Below are positions 46,701-55,904 of a DNA stretch of 64,000 nucleotides, piece after piece (the stretch's first letter is position 1; the number at the start of each line of letters is the position of its first letter). A model generated the notes under the pieces. That model made no database searches. It was not told the DNA's origin and worked only from the letters and a program-made list of their open reading frames with translations. The stretch is from positions 124,001 to 188,000 of the forward strand of contig NMRA01000334.1 in NCBI GenBank assembly GCA_002633005.1, in the 5' to 3' direction. Origin of the DNA: Phoronis australis. Taxonomy: Eukaryota > Phoronida > Phoronidae. Position numbers and translations under genes: made by a program.

Positions 46701-49700
46701 CGGTGCCTAACATTTCCTGTACTTTTGGTGTCTGGTGTATTCTGGAATAAATATTAAACGATGCGATGCGTCCGACGTAGTTCGGGTAAACTCTCAAGGG
46801 GAAGCTTTGAGCAGCTGTTACACGCTGGTATAAATTATTTACTTGGAGAATCTGCTAGGAGATGAATGGCTAGTCTATCCTCTGGGGACTCCTATCATGT
46901 TGAAGATTTCTAGTACTAACCTAATTAGGATAGTCTTACCACCGGGGCATAGCCTTGGGTTAATAGAATAGGCAAGCAACATACTTAGTTAAGGTTTCTG
47001 ACAGCCGATCAATTTTGGGCAACTATTGAAGTAATTGACTTTTTGTTAAGTTGTATTGCGGGAGAGAGGAATTTGGCTGATAAATGTCAATGGCAGACGA
47101 AGAAAAGTCGCTATTAATTATAGAAAGTCGCTACTCATTTAAGGGCATCTGATATCTAATAAGAAATACGCAACTTTGAATTAGTGTTTTTGCAGAATTA
47201 ACCTTTCGTTGGAAGTTCTTTGGACCTATATAAGGTGTAAATTATTGGTGTGGTTTCTACGGTACATTACTGTATAAGATGTTAAGTCCAAATTTTGAAA
47301 AAAATGTTGCCATGGCTACTGACAGGATGTGGCAAAATCGACATGGGATTTTTCGGCTGGATTATTTTTGCTATGTTAACCTTGAACTGTTACTGTACTG
47401 CTTAATGTGGTTTTCTAACTTCATGTTATATAGTCCAGGCTATGAGGAGCAATATGCTAATTGTGTTGAAGATGTAAGTTTATTCAGTTTTATTGATTTC
47501 CCAAGTAAATTTAATATTAGGCATATGGCTAACATGCTTTGATAAGCAACTAAAGGATTTTATAGTCAAAATGCATTAATTGCTCTCTGATTTGCTATTT
47601 AGGCAATATTAATTATTTCAAATTCAGACTTTTTATTTTCATTCACCAGTTAGCATTGTACAATTCTTTGTAGATAATAACTTTTCTTTGGAAATTCTTT
47701 AGTGTTTTGAACTATAAAAAGAGCTGTATCTTTCCTGGGGCGATCCAACAGACTAACTCGAGAAGCAGATTATCTATACTGAGTAACTAGATAAATACTG
47801 GTATCAAATTAGTTCACTTTTCTTTGTTCTAGGCAAATTTAGCTTCAAAAGTTCAATAACAATTGGCCCTAATTGTAGTGCAGTGTACTTAGATTACGTA
47901 GTTTCAAAGGACCCCCACAGGGTGCACTCTAAGTCATTGAATATCACAGAGCATGTCTTTGACAGTGGTCACATTTTGAGCAAGAAACTTAAAGCTCGGG
48001 GATCACGTTTTTGCCAAAAAGTCTATTATGGGCTGGAATGCTGTTTGATTAATTTTGCGAAAAAATGGAAGAATATTGTGCTATAGTGGGTGGATACCTT
48101 TCAGACAAATTGTATGGTCGGATTTACGGTAAAGTCGCACGATTTTCGGACGGCCCGCCATTTTCAACAAAGAATAAATATTTCCGAAATGAGTTTTTCA
48201 TAGTCCACGAAATTCGTACAAGGTCCAAAAACTTTTTTCAATGATCTTTGAATTTCGGACAATGTCATAAACATCGGATTTTTGTCCCGCGACTTTCGGA
48301 CAAGGAAAATTTTAGAAACGGTAATTTGGGATCGACACAACTCCCGTGTCACTAAAACGTTCAACGGATGATTACCACTGTATAAGGCTTGAATCCGAGA
48401 ATCGGTATAACGGGCTTTGTAATTTTTACCTTGTCTTGACGATGTCACGACCGTTACTCGATTGTCTTGCATTTAGCTTGTGTTTGGCGCTTTAGCTATG
48501 AAAAGAATCACCGAGTCCTGCATGACGAAAATTTCTGATGAAAATACAAATAGGAAATACACGGAAGGCTGCAACTTTTCATTGTAGCATAACATGTGCT
48601 CTGGTTTAATTATACCGTGCTGTTCGACTTCCGACTGTGACATTGAACTTGCACGTTTCGGTTTGTAACCAGCAGACAATGCATGGATACGTTTAACAAA
48701 CATAAATATATGCTATGTTCTGGTCATTGTTCATCACTTTCTTCATTGAACTCGTTCCCACATCCATTACTGTTACGTTAAATGCAAAATTCGTAAAAAT
48801 TGAGAAAGCGCATGTTTTGATGGTCAGAAACCCTCTTTGTGCGTCGAATACGCAAGTCCAGCTTTTTATTGGGAAACCATATTAAAAAAGCGCCTATCGA
48901 GGCGCTCTTTGTGGGTTGACGGCGCAAACTCGAATTTTTTAGTGAGAAAACGCATTTTTACAAAAGAGAATCAGTTGCCTGGAACGTTTCATGTGTGTCA
49001 ACAACTCAAACCAGACCCAATCATTGCAAAGCCCATATTTGTCACCAGGAAGACTCTTTTTTCACAAAGCAGCCTGCTATTTCAAGTAAGATAGCGCATT
49101 TTTGATAAGATTCCGTCACTTGCCAAGAACGGTTTTGAGCTTAGGCGATGCAAGTGGAAAATTTCATGTTGTGAAAGCGCATCTTTGAAAAGAAGAACCA
49201 CCACTTGTCGCGAACGGTCTTTGTGTGTCGACAGCGCACATTTCTTATTGGGAAAGCCAGATTTTCAAAAATTAATCGCGCAGACCGTTTGAGTCTTATT
49301 GACCTGCAATTATACTGCTATCAAATGACCGAGTCATCAATGTTGATACTACGACCGCTCATCGAAATAACATACACCCAAATTTGGAGGTCTACCAAAT
49401 TCGAACACCACAAAAATGATGTTTCGTGAGATTCGTCCAAGAATGAATTTTTTCTATTAATTTTCAGTGTCCGAAAATCGCGCTACTTTACCGTATGTCT
49501 GAAGCCTTCATGTGTATTTAAGCCCATGAAAAATTAGGGTAAGTACCCTCGGGGAATTGAGAGTGCAAGGTAATTGTCACCACATAATATGACGTAATTT
49601 TACGTTTTATCAAACAACTTCGTAACTGTTCAATTGCGGCCCATGAAAGGTCACGGTATTTTTTGATAAATGAAATTCAGATCCACGCCGTAAAACATTT

Positions 49701-52377
49701 TGCAATCATTTATTGATCAGGTGCCAGCCTTTTTTAAAAAAATGCCATTTTTTGCTTTAAAGATGAATTTCTAAAAAAAGAATGTACTGAGTGCGACCTT
49801 GTGTTTTAAATGTACATTCTTACCGTGAATAAAGGGATAACACTATTTCTGATTTTCCATTTGCCTTAAAGAACATATTAGATATTAGACATCAAAGTCA
49901 CTTTTTAACTAAGCAACATCACAAAGGGTCGTTTTTAATGGCTGTTGTTTGAAGTATAATAAAAAACTAACCAGTCAATAAAATACATGCTCTAAGTTTT
50001 CTGAGAATCAGCCCACGTACTAAAGAGAGATGTGTGATCAAATCTGCTAAAGGTGTCAAAAATTAATAAATGGCCAATGAAAATTTGTCATGTCAGTCAT
50101 TGAATTGTCAGATCCACTGAGATCATCCCAAACAACTTGCATATTTGTCTCATAAATTGTGTAATGCGTTTTTAAAAGAATTTTTATCGGTAGCAATGCA
50201 AAATAAGGATATCTAATACAATGTGAATATTATATTTTTAAAAAAATGCACGAATGATAACAATTATGTCAGTACTGTATAAAAATATGCTATATAATGT
50301 CATCTTGTACCATGAGCCATAAACTGTATGGGGCCCATTAAGTCCCTCCATAGCTTAGACGGTACCCCTGTCTCAACTGGCCACAGTAGACATGACATCA
50401 TATCCCCTAGTGCAATCAGTGTAAAAATGGCCAGTTTCCGATTTGGGCGACTTAATGAAGGATGGTTCTAAAAAAAGTTTGATTATGGATTTGAGTTGGA
50501 GGGAATTAAAGACATCGACGGCCTCCTAAGGTGTCCCTCTATTGTCGAAAAGCTTTCGGTGTCTGGAAAACCTATGGGATGGCCACAATATCTACTGCGG
50601 CCAGAACAGACAGTGGTACTGTCTAGTCAACGCTAAGACATATAAACAACCATGGAATCTTCAGTTTTTATTTGGCAAAGAATTCATTATAACATGTCTG
50701 ATAAAGATGAACCTTCAACTTGAATGTGGGCGACGATCACGGTTTTACCATCAACTACGTTTCATTTTGTACAAAAATGCAGTGCCGCCTTGGCAAAAAA
50801 TGCCTACATCTGTCTTAGCTATGACCAGGCTCGGGACTTTTGATATATGGAGCCACTGTTCTACATCTGTGTCAATATTTAGAACTTGTTTCACTGTCTT
50901 GGCTACCATTGTTGATTATCAATTGTTTATTTTTAGGCTGAGGAAGTCAAAGAAGCTGCAGAGAAGGCATTTGAAGCTTGCTCAGAATCTGCCAAAGTTG
51001 AGGTAACAATACATGGTGTACGGTACATTGGACAAAATGCTGTTTTCCTACCATGGTTGCTTAACCAGTAAATATGACTTGTAGTAGCACTACTGGGGCA
51101 GCAAATTAGCAAAATAAAGCAATCCATCAAAAACATTGACCAGACTTCTTTTGATGTAAGTGTTCGAGATGAATCTCAACATGCTGTTACGGTTTTCAAC
51201 AAAAGTAATAATTTTGTTTTTTTACAATGCAGCATTTAATTTTTTACATGAAAATCATAAAAGGTCTATTTTTAGAACCCCTCGATGCAAAAGTGGGGCA
51301 TTTAAAGAACAATTCGTTACGGCGTTTTGTAGAACTATGGTGCTTAAATCATAGCATGTAGACGTTTCATGTGAATCTGACTGGCCATTTCTGGGATATG
51401 TTTGGACGTTCGCCAAGTATGGACATTTTTCTAAGTTTCCATGCAACGTTAAAACAGGGATCACTACCAAATCACATAGACTGGCATTATTACTATAACT
51501 GTCATGCTCACCAATGTCATGGCTTGATTTTTGGTCATGTGACACGAAGCGTACACATTATTTTTTGTGCTGGTTTGACGTTAATCTCAATTTTCCGAGA
51601 AAAGAATTGATCAAAAAACGGGAAGCTGTGAGTTGAAAATTGAAACTAGATAGGAACCAAATAGCTCTGAAATGTTTTTGTCCCACTTTAAATGGCTGTT
51701 TTGCAATTAAAATTGATTTTTTACCTAAGAGAACAGTTTCCATATGAATACATTTTTGTAAATTGAATTTTATCTGTATTTACTTACGCACTCCCTTTTT
51801 GTGGTAAAAATACTTGTTTGCTTAAAAAATACAAACATTAAAGGTAATCTTTCACCTATTCAGCAAACGATATGGCAGACATGTGAAACTTCATCTTGTC
51901 AAATTTATTAACAAAAGTAAATGAGTGAGAAGAAAATTTTAGTCTGTTGTTAGCTTAGTTTGTAGTGTACAAATTTCATAAAACAACACTTGATAGAGTT
52001 TGAAATGTTCAGCCTTTGAAAAATTACTATTTTGGCAATTGTTTTTTTGCAAAAAAGTGAACATTTGGATCATGGAAAATGGTAAGTTTTCTTGAGTTTC
52101 TGATAATGACCAAATTATTTCTCAGTGTCAAAGTGACTTTGTGTCAGTAAAATGTTCAGTTAATAATTCAATAATTCTACCAATTCTACCAATAGCGTCT
52201 GCAAGTGAACACCAAATGATTAACCTTTAATATTCCCAGCTAGAGACATTCCACAGAGAACGTGTGGCAGCTGTGAGTGAAGCCCTTGTCAAGTACGCGG
52301 AAGGTAAAGTCAAGTCAGCCAGAGACACTTATGGGATGTTGGAGAACTCACTGTCAGCCATCAGAGATCTGGAGTGA
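25796..52377 (+). CDS. Sorting nexin of the SNX5/SNX6/SNX32 type (PX-BAR)
   Basis: SNX5/6 proteins pair with SNX1/2 on endosome tubules and sort cargo such as the cation-independent mannose-6-phosphate receptor. Exons: 25796-25798 (ATG only, tentative), 27739-27885, 29298-29396, 30866-30996, 32271-32346, 33579-33662, 34483-34557, 36506-36536, 37069-37182 (the last two duplicated at 39296-39326 and 39860-39973), 40727-40766, 41153-41239, 42454-42543, 50937-51002 and 52240-52377. The product is about 390 residues; human SNX5 is 404. The PX part has FNVRRQFEDFLWLHH and PPLPVKP. The BAR part has HFQKERDWANEY, SYENANKAMDKAK after DMLYRRT, and FHRERVAAVSEAL. The exit phase after 37182/39973 (1) does not meet the entry phase at 40727 (2), so one small exon is probably missing from this list. 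Orthology within the family is unsettled. Confidence 0.88.
25799..27738 (+). other. SNX intron 1
   Basis: It contains the 500-bp foldback element (26255-26757) and otherwise AT-rich sequence. An open frame at 25893-26132 has no recognisable content. Confidence 0.5.
26255..26757. repeat. ~500-bp foldback element (repeat family 2, two arms)
   Basis: Left arm, in order: gtcagaagcttttttgtcaa, accatcaaagtcatg, aacactcccgcaatcacacc, then gcaactggccattttcaaca and gtgtgtgc. The right arm, inverted, contains the same phrases in mirror order up to catcctaacgg. Only about 25 bp in the centre (near 26497) are unpaired. A perfect 20-bp palindrome, gaagctcctataggagcttc, marks the right end (26733-26752). 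No coding frame is visible. The single strand could form a long imperfect hairpin. Confidence 0.8.
27967..28125. repeat. 53-bp tandem repeat, three apparently identical units
   Basis: Units start at 27967, 28020 and 28073, each opening gggcttggtcagttgtattg. They appear identical, so the expansion is recent or homogenised. It lies 81 bp after the SNX exon 2 donor. Confidence 0.95.
28215..28650. repeat. Dispersed repeat family 1, copy 3 (internally deleted)
   Basis: It lies in a SNX intron. It shares the left part, the core (28450-28478) and the tail (actgcccatttaaat, then gagttgcctattgaccatca) with copy 2, but lacks about 300 bp of the middle. It is followed at 28680-28800 by a C-rich stretch. 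Confidence 0.75.
29198..29268 (-). repeat. Decayed tRNA-derived segment
   Basis: The minus strand reads agagcgacctagtgggataa, then a 25-base interval, then aaggttgtgggttggtgtcc. This is the layout of an A box and B box in tRNA-derived SINEs, with the T-loop TTCGA changed to TTGGT. It ends about 30 bp before a SNX exon acceptor. Confidence 0.35.
30997..34482 (+). other. SNX introns around exons 5-7
   Basis: AT-rich sequence with no extra coding segment recognised. A phrase near 32946 (gacacaatatggtgg...caagtgaaatt) recurs near 60110 and 63273, hinting at another old dispersed repeat. Confidence 0.4.
31610..31663. repeat. 18-bp tandem repeat, three units
   Basis: The unit accagctgatgttggtgc is at 31610, 31628 and 31646 (the last with two changes), in a SNX intron. 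Confidence 0.95.
36506..37182 (+). CDS. SNX exons A1 and B1 (first copy of duplicated pair)
   Basis: Exon A1 (36506-36536, 31 nt) encodes NFNKMVYAQQ plus the first base of Arg. Its acceptor is ttgcttttag and its donor gtaagt. Exon B1 (37069-37182, 114 nt) completes that Arg and encodes LALAHTHMCTALALNLS, an acidic linker, and TTLINKYAQVQ. This aligns to the SNX5 stretch HTAACLHSLALEEPTVIKKY in the BAR domain. A is entered at phase 0 and left at phase 1, so it is not symmetrical. B is entered and left at phase 1. Confidence 0.85.
37868..38489. mobile_element. Interspersed repeat with (GTCC)n tract at the duplication junction
   Basis: It begins atgcgcccacatatttatat followed by gtggacgc, a hairpin, then a GTCC-rich tract (37913-37940). 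Next come repeated phrases on a loose period of about 100-120 bp: ttcatgaaatttggca, then cctagtggcaattttt, then gattttcatgaaatttgg and cacctagtggcc. It ends gtgggcgcatttcaacgctc followed by cgcgttgctct. Elements with GTCC runs and GAAATTTGGCA-like phrases are, as I recall, widespread in marine invertebrate genomes. It contains no coding sequence and one N (38396). Confidence 0.65.
39296..39973 (+). CDS. SNX exons A2 and B2 (second copy of duplicated pair)
   Basis: A2 (39296-39326) differs from A1 by one silent change (tac to tat for Tyr). B2 (39860-39973) appears identical to B1 over all 114 bases. All splice sites are intact in both copies. In-frame mRNAs may contain A1-B1, A1-B2, A2-B2 or A1-B1-B2. 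Any mRNA with both A exons would shift frame and stop early in the following B exon. Confidence 0.85.
44577..46325 (-). CDS. Unrecognised single-pass membrane protein, intronless, nested in a SNX intron
   Basis: One uninterrupted frame of 582 codons, far longer than chance here. I do not recognise a family. Residues 1-45 carry two N-glycosylation sequons (NMT at 3, NRT at 16) and no signal peptide. Residues 46-67 are hydrophobic (YTMIGVAALAPIIFIIIVVV...) and are followed by CHKRRH, so the topology is probably N-terminus outside, long tail inside. The tail of about 510 residues is polar and Asn/Ser-rich. It has basophilic kinase-type sites (KRKSS 363-367, RKAS 421-424, RRNS 442-445), QT-centred motifs (CQTT 333, SQTDT 398, CQTET 435) and KVVRF (565-569), which fits the PP1-docking RVxF pattern. 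It ends EEEV, possibly a class III PDZ ligand. An 18-bp DNA repeat encodes VNTNGP units (about 518-536). Upstream exons are possible. Confidence 0.7.
   Translation of the reverse strand: MSNMTTSVSHTGQDHNRTSFIPPYSVVVPDIPPRTVLGMTISQFSYTMIGVAALAPIIFIIIVVVGMSCHKRRHENRNWQHRKHEPTESASPSPQVSDYRHNSLCPSDIGLVEYEDSDETEKTAIPSISSYRPPTVVMYNACGIEDEISPSNPWPRVLNKNPPQWAKSAKNAAISYNKVFSRNGHMAPEERIGRAWHSFNTRKSSVDGATWPDLVGNDNNEDGMRSTSHSSDHKILVDIEAQKMSFRLDLNTVHDVKCDPAESREENQKPSTSNNNKEITNNSNVEQPICSPPNNNGNCEKLHGKSTNNDKNVTEFSISIDQDMAYETDTHQCQTTKCVNEVKETKNGMNTAARSQRNGEQVKRKSSITVQQPHKVIRVTAPISTWPKKSKAKCDQASQTDTSIKEDKEEQVSEDILRKERKASTHSCKPYSVECQTETSPRRNSGDSNKGKPHHSLSNGIISTYHYEQGGGSIQVKSTYNSEHNTNEVLAGSTEGCVNKPHSVLESITMKDADIVNGNGPVNTNGPVNTNRPVNTVNGVNIELGHLRLNSHPHFEPRIIDLTKKVVRFDNSHHNTAFEEEV
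44718..44785. repeat. 18-bp coding minisatellite in the nested gene
   Basis: gtattgaccggtc...tta recurs about every 18 bp three to four times (44718-44785). On the minus strand it encodes GPVNTN-type hexapeptides. The period keeps the frame, so copy-number changes alter length only. Confidence 0.85.
48125..49495. mobile_element. ~1.4-kb TIR element with internal degenerate tandem repeats
   Basis: The 27-bp ends are inverted: 48125-48151 (tacggtaaagtcgcac, then gattttcggac) and 49469-49495, matching at 25 of 27 positions. Between 48800 and 49300 a unit of roughly 85-145 bp recurs in degenerate form: aaagcgcatttttga, gagaatcagttgcc, gaacggtctttgtgtgtcga, cagcgcaaa, attgggaaa. Open frames inside are short and unlike any transposase, so it would need a partner element to move. 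No clear target-site duplication. Confidence 0.6.
50467..50560 (-). repeat. Partial copy of the foldback family (family 2)
   Basis: The + strand reads gtttgattatggatttgagt, tggagggaattaaagacatc, then ggcctcctaaggtg and gaaaagctttcgg. This is the inverted orientation of the arm at 24160-24370. It lacks the outer half. Confidence 0.65.
51003..52239 (+). other. Last SNX intron
   Basis: No coding content recognised. The stretch 51960-52090 (...ggcaattgtttttttgcaaa...) resembles AT-rich sequence near 60240-60280, possibly an old dispersed repeat. Confidence 0.4.
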
Positions 52378-54473
52378 TGTTGGTTGTATAACAGTGACCT
52401 CATCTTCAACCCATTCCACAAATGTGTTATCGTTGTGGAGTAGGAGTCTTCGATGTTAATTAAAGCCACGTATTCCGACTTAGTGACCAGTTCATGACAG
52501 ATTTTTAAAGAATGGTAAAGTCTTCACTTAGTGCAGCTTCTAAAATTCGGGTCACGAAAATTGAATTTTCTTGATTCTGCAGATTGGGACATAGGCGATC
52601 ATCATATTTCTTAAATATTGAAGTCTGAAAATAGACTTAGTAGTTCATAAAATTGTAGAATGGAGCCTTTTGTGGCAACATTTTCATGAATCCCCACTGT
52701 GTGGTACTGAGGTGAATGACATAATTCTTGACTTTGGCAGGACCAGTATCGCATTTTCCTAAAACTTCATACAAGCTCTGACCTTGAGACAAATGATTTA
52801 CTTTCTTCACTGTCCCAAACAGGAAATTTTTTACGGTCAATGCTATAACTTCTGTGGGTTAGCTGCTGATATGCACACGTTTGTAACTTGAATATCGTGA
52901 GAAAGTGGTGGGTGGATTTTTAGTTCATAACAAATGAAAACTCTTCACAGCAATATTTTGTTCCCATACCGTCTTCATTCGACTAAAAATGTGAATTGAA
53001 ATGTGAATTAAAAAATGCTCACAGTGAACTTATAAGTCAAACGGCGCCAGTTATGACAAAATGACAAAGAATTAAAACTCTCTTTTTGCCAGCAAGTCAT
53101 GAAGAGTTGAAGAAAAACTCGTTTGTCCTTCTAAGTTTTGCTTTCAACTGACGAGAAACATTTGGCAAGAAAATCTCTTGGTTTGCACTTGTAGAAAATT
53201 AACATTTTGTCGCAATTTTCTTGTAAAAACAATTCATCACTAAGCTTATGTACTCCTAATTTATTGAACTACTTCCTATAAAGTCCTCGATAAATTCTCA
53301 CCAATTTTGGACAAAGGCAATTGCCAAAAGTGACTTTTTTATAGCCTTCTTGTCGTGAATACCCACAATTCCTCTTTGTATTGTCTGGTGGCAGTTACAT
53401 TATAGAACTTAAAATTGATAAAATATTTATTGATTGATGTTGATCATTTATGAAGAAATTCACTTGTCATCTTGTGTCTTAAATTAGTGAGATTTTATTA
53501 GATCTGCATACAAAATTGTTCAGCTGTATTGAACTGGTTTTTAACGTGGTCAGTGTTTCTTCTGTCGAAATTTGAATTGTAAATTTTAATGACTATTTCA
53601 GCTTATACTCATTAAGTGCACTTCATGCCAAATTAATCTGACAAAGTTCCGTTTTCTCTTCATGACAAGCCATGATTCTAGCTATGCTAGTGTTGAATGC
53701 CATGTGCACTCCACCGTCATGAGATGGAATTCTGGGTCATTTTGTAAGATTAGTTCGGGCATACACCATAGTTTCCCCATGTGTTCTATTTAATTAAGTA
53801 CATTATGTTTCCAACTTAAGGAAACATATGAATAAGTTTAGCCACTTGAATCAAGAAAATTGTTCTGAAAAATATTTAAGAATTATATTACTCTCAAAGA
53901 CAAGATTCTCGAGATATAAAATCACAATATACTCGTTAGTGGAATTAGTGCTTCCGTACTTTTGCTTCGTTTTCCTTGACAGTGTGAAATTGCCAGAAAA
54001 TGTGTTCATTATTATTTAAAGAATTTTAATATTGGATTTCTTTAATTTGTTCCAATGTTGATTATGAATTATGATTTGTGTTCTTGTGAGCTTTTGGTTA
54101 CGATCATTTTCCTGTTATTTATTTGTTTTCATCACTGATGCTCAAAACTCCAAAGTAGAGTGAATAGTGGAACTAGATGTAAGGCTGCTCAAAAAGTACA
54201 ATATGGCCACCGCGCCACCATCGTGGATACAATCTAGGTCAAATACCTTACTAAGCCAAAGTCTGGTCAGCTCACAGTCTGCATTGCGCTTGCCATGTTT
54301 TGTCCCCCGGTTGAACCACCAGTGACGTGACCATGTGACTATTTCAAATGACTTCAGGCATTTTCTGCACGCAAAAGTTAGAAATCAAGGTTTGAATATG
54401 CAACAGACTTACGAGCAATACTTATAACGTTGCTTCGTACACCGGTTTTCCCTGACACGGGTCTACGCTGTCT
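52378..54473. other. SNX 3' flank or UTR
   Basis: No gene recognised. Candidate + strand poly(A) signals appear only near 54733 (aataaagtg) and 54837 (aataaagg), which would make a long 3' UTR. The phrase ggaattctgggtcatttt near 53727 also occurs near 14497. Confidence 0.4.
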
Positions 54474-54593
54474 CTGACGGCAATAGTCTGATATAACGTG
54501 CCTGCATTTTGAGAACCAGTTTGATGCCCGTTATTTAGTGGGGAAAATTGGTTCTCAAAATTCGGGCACGTTATATCAGACCATAACCGTCTC
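54474..54593. repeat. 120-bp foldback (hairpin) repeat
   Basis: About 48 bp at 54474-54523 return inverted at 54543-54593 with few mismatches: tctgatataacgtgcc, then attttgagaacca in one arm; tggttctcaaaat, then gggcacgttatatcaga in the other. The loop is about 20 bases (gatgcccgttatttagtggg). Part of it recurs at 14866-14945, so it is a mobile or dispersed unit. Confidence 0.85.
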
Positions 54594-54960
54594 TGAAAAC
54601 ACTTGATCTGCAAGAGTGTAGAAAACCTCGAATTCTGTTGAAGATCAGATGCCTTTTGTGACTTTTCAGCAACAGTGCACAAAGCGTCTACTGTACATAC
54701 TACATAGAGATTTCAACCTTGTGGCCAAAAAATAAAGTGCAATATACATTTATGTCGATATTGCCGAGATTACTATTTTTAATTGTATAATTTTATTGAA
54801 ACAAATTATTTTGTTTGTGCTGATTTTACTGTGTTCGAATAAAGGAAAAAATTTAGAAACAATATCATGTTGAAAATAAATATTTTATTCACTTCATATG
54901 TTATCTTTAATAATTTCCACAATTCAATGTCACAAATGTCTAATATCTTACATGAAGTTC

Positions 54961-55089
54961 GGTGCTCTCACCACTGAGCTACTGAGGATCCGATATCAGT
55001 GCAATTACTGTTTACAGCTAAGTCATACATCCCACGAGCAGCGTTTCGCACAGATATCGGGTCCTCAGTAGCTCAGTGGTGAGAGCACT
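54961..55089. repeat. Inverted duplication of a tRNA 5' half
   Basis: 54961-54998 (ggtgctctcaccactgagct, then actgaggatccgatatca) is the reverse complement of 55052-55089 (gatatcgggtcctcagtagc, then tcagtggtgagagcac), with two or three mismatches and a 53-bp spacer. The right arm is the 5' half of the tRNA-like sequence at 55061-55136. Confidence 0.85.
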
Positions 55090-55136
55090 AGACCGGCAAT
55101 CTAGAGACTTGTGGTTCGATTCCCAGTTGGGGTTCC
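55061..55136 (+). repeat. tRNA-Ala-like sequence (anticodon loop CCGGCAA), probably SINE or pseudogene
   Basis: The D arm (gctc ... gagc) and the 5-bp anticodon stem (ctaga / tctag) pair perfectly, and the 7-base loop places GGC at the anticodon. The B box is gtggttcgattccca. The T stem is one base short and the acceptor pairs only about five of seven. GGC is rarely used for alanine in eukaryotes and base 33 is C instead of U. These defects, and the inverted half-copy next to it, argue for a tRNA-derived repeat. Confidence 0.6.
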
Positions 55137-55904
55137 TGAGAAGATGAAAACAGTTGTAGCTTTCTTTAAAGTAAGCTCTTTTGGTAGTGTGGTGAGTTTG
55201 CACAAGAAAACAAAATTATTATTGAGTGTTTCACTAGTGAGCTAGAGACCTTACATTGTAGCAGTGCGTAGACTACCAAAATGACCGCGATTGACATGAT
55301 TGGGCGGTGAGACGGGAATGTTGACCAATGGGAGTGAACTCATTATTTTCGTTACGTAAGTTACAATTTCTTGAAGTTTCTTGCGAGTACCCATTTTACT
55401 AATTACAGTAACGAGTTTAGCTCGTCTGCAGTAAGTCTGAATTCCTGGGGATAAGTCTTTCTTAAGCAACTGTTTCATGATGTGGACACTCTGGCCTTTG
55501 ACTAAAAAAATCGGACAGCTTTTCCAATTTGAGGCTCCGTTATGTATAGGTTTATTGTTACTGAGTACTGGGAAGGGTATGACAAACGATGAGATCAGAT
55601 GAAAACATGACCGTTCCATTTCTCTAGTGAACATCACACGACACAGCACTTAGATACTAGGCAAAGCTTTGCGTTCAGCCCACGTGGCTTAGCCTCATTT
55701 ACTAATATTTTGCATGCATCTGAGGGGACATCGCTTCATTTATGAGAATTTTCAATTTTTAGTGAGACCACAGAATCTATTTTATAGTCTTGGAATATTG
55801 ATTTCTATCTAATGTTATTTTCTGTCCGTCTAATTGTTGCAACACTACTTTGTAACCTGAAAAATCCAGCACTACATTTAAGGTCAGTCCAACAGATGTT
55901 GCTG

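Larger units (their letters stand above)
42544..50936 (+). other. Large SNX intron (8.4 kb) hosting a nested gene and a TIR element
   Basis: It contains the intronless minus-strand ORF 44577-46325, the TIR element 48125-49495 and a partial foldback-family copy (50467-50560). The rest (42544-44576, 46326-48124, 49496-50466) shows no coding sequence I can support. A TTTATT at 43939-43944 is a possible minus-strand poly(A) signal for the nested gene. Confidence 0.6.
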
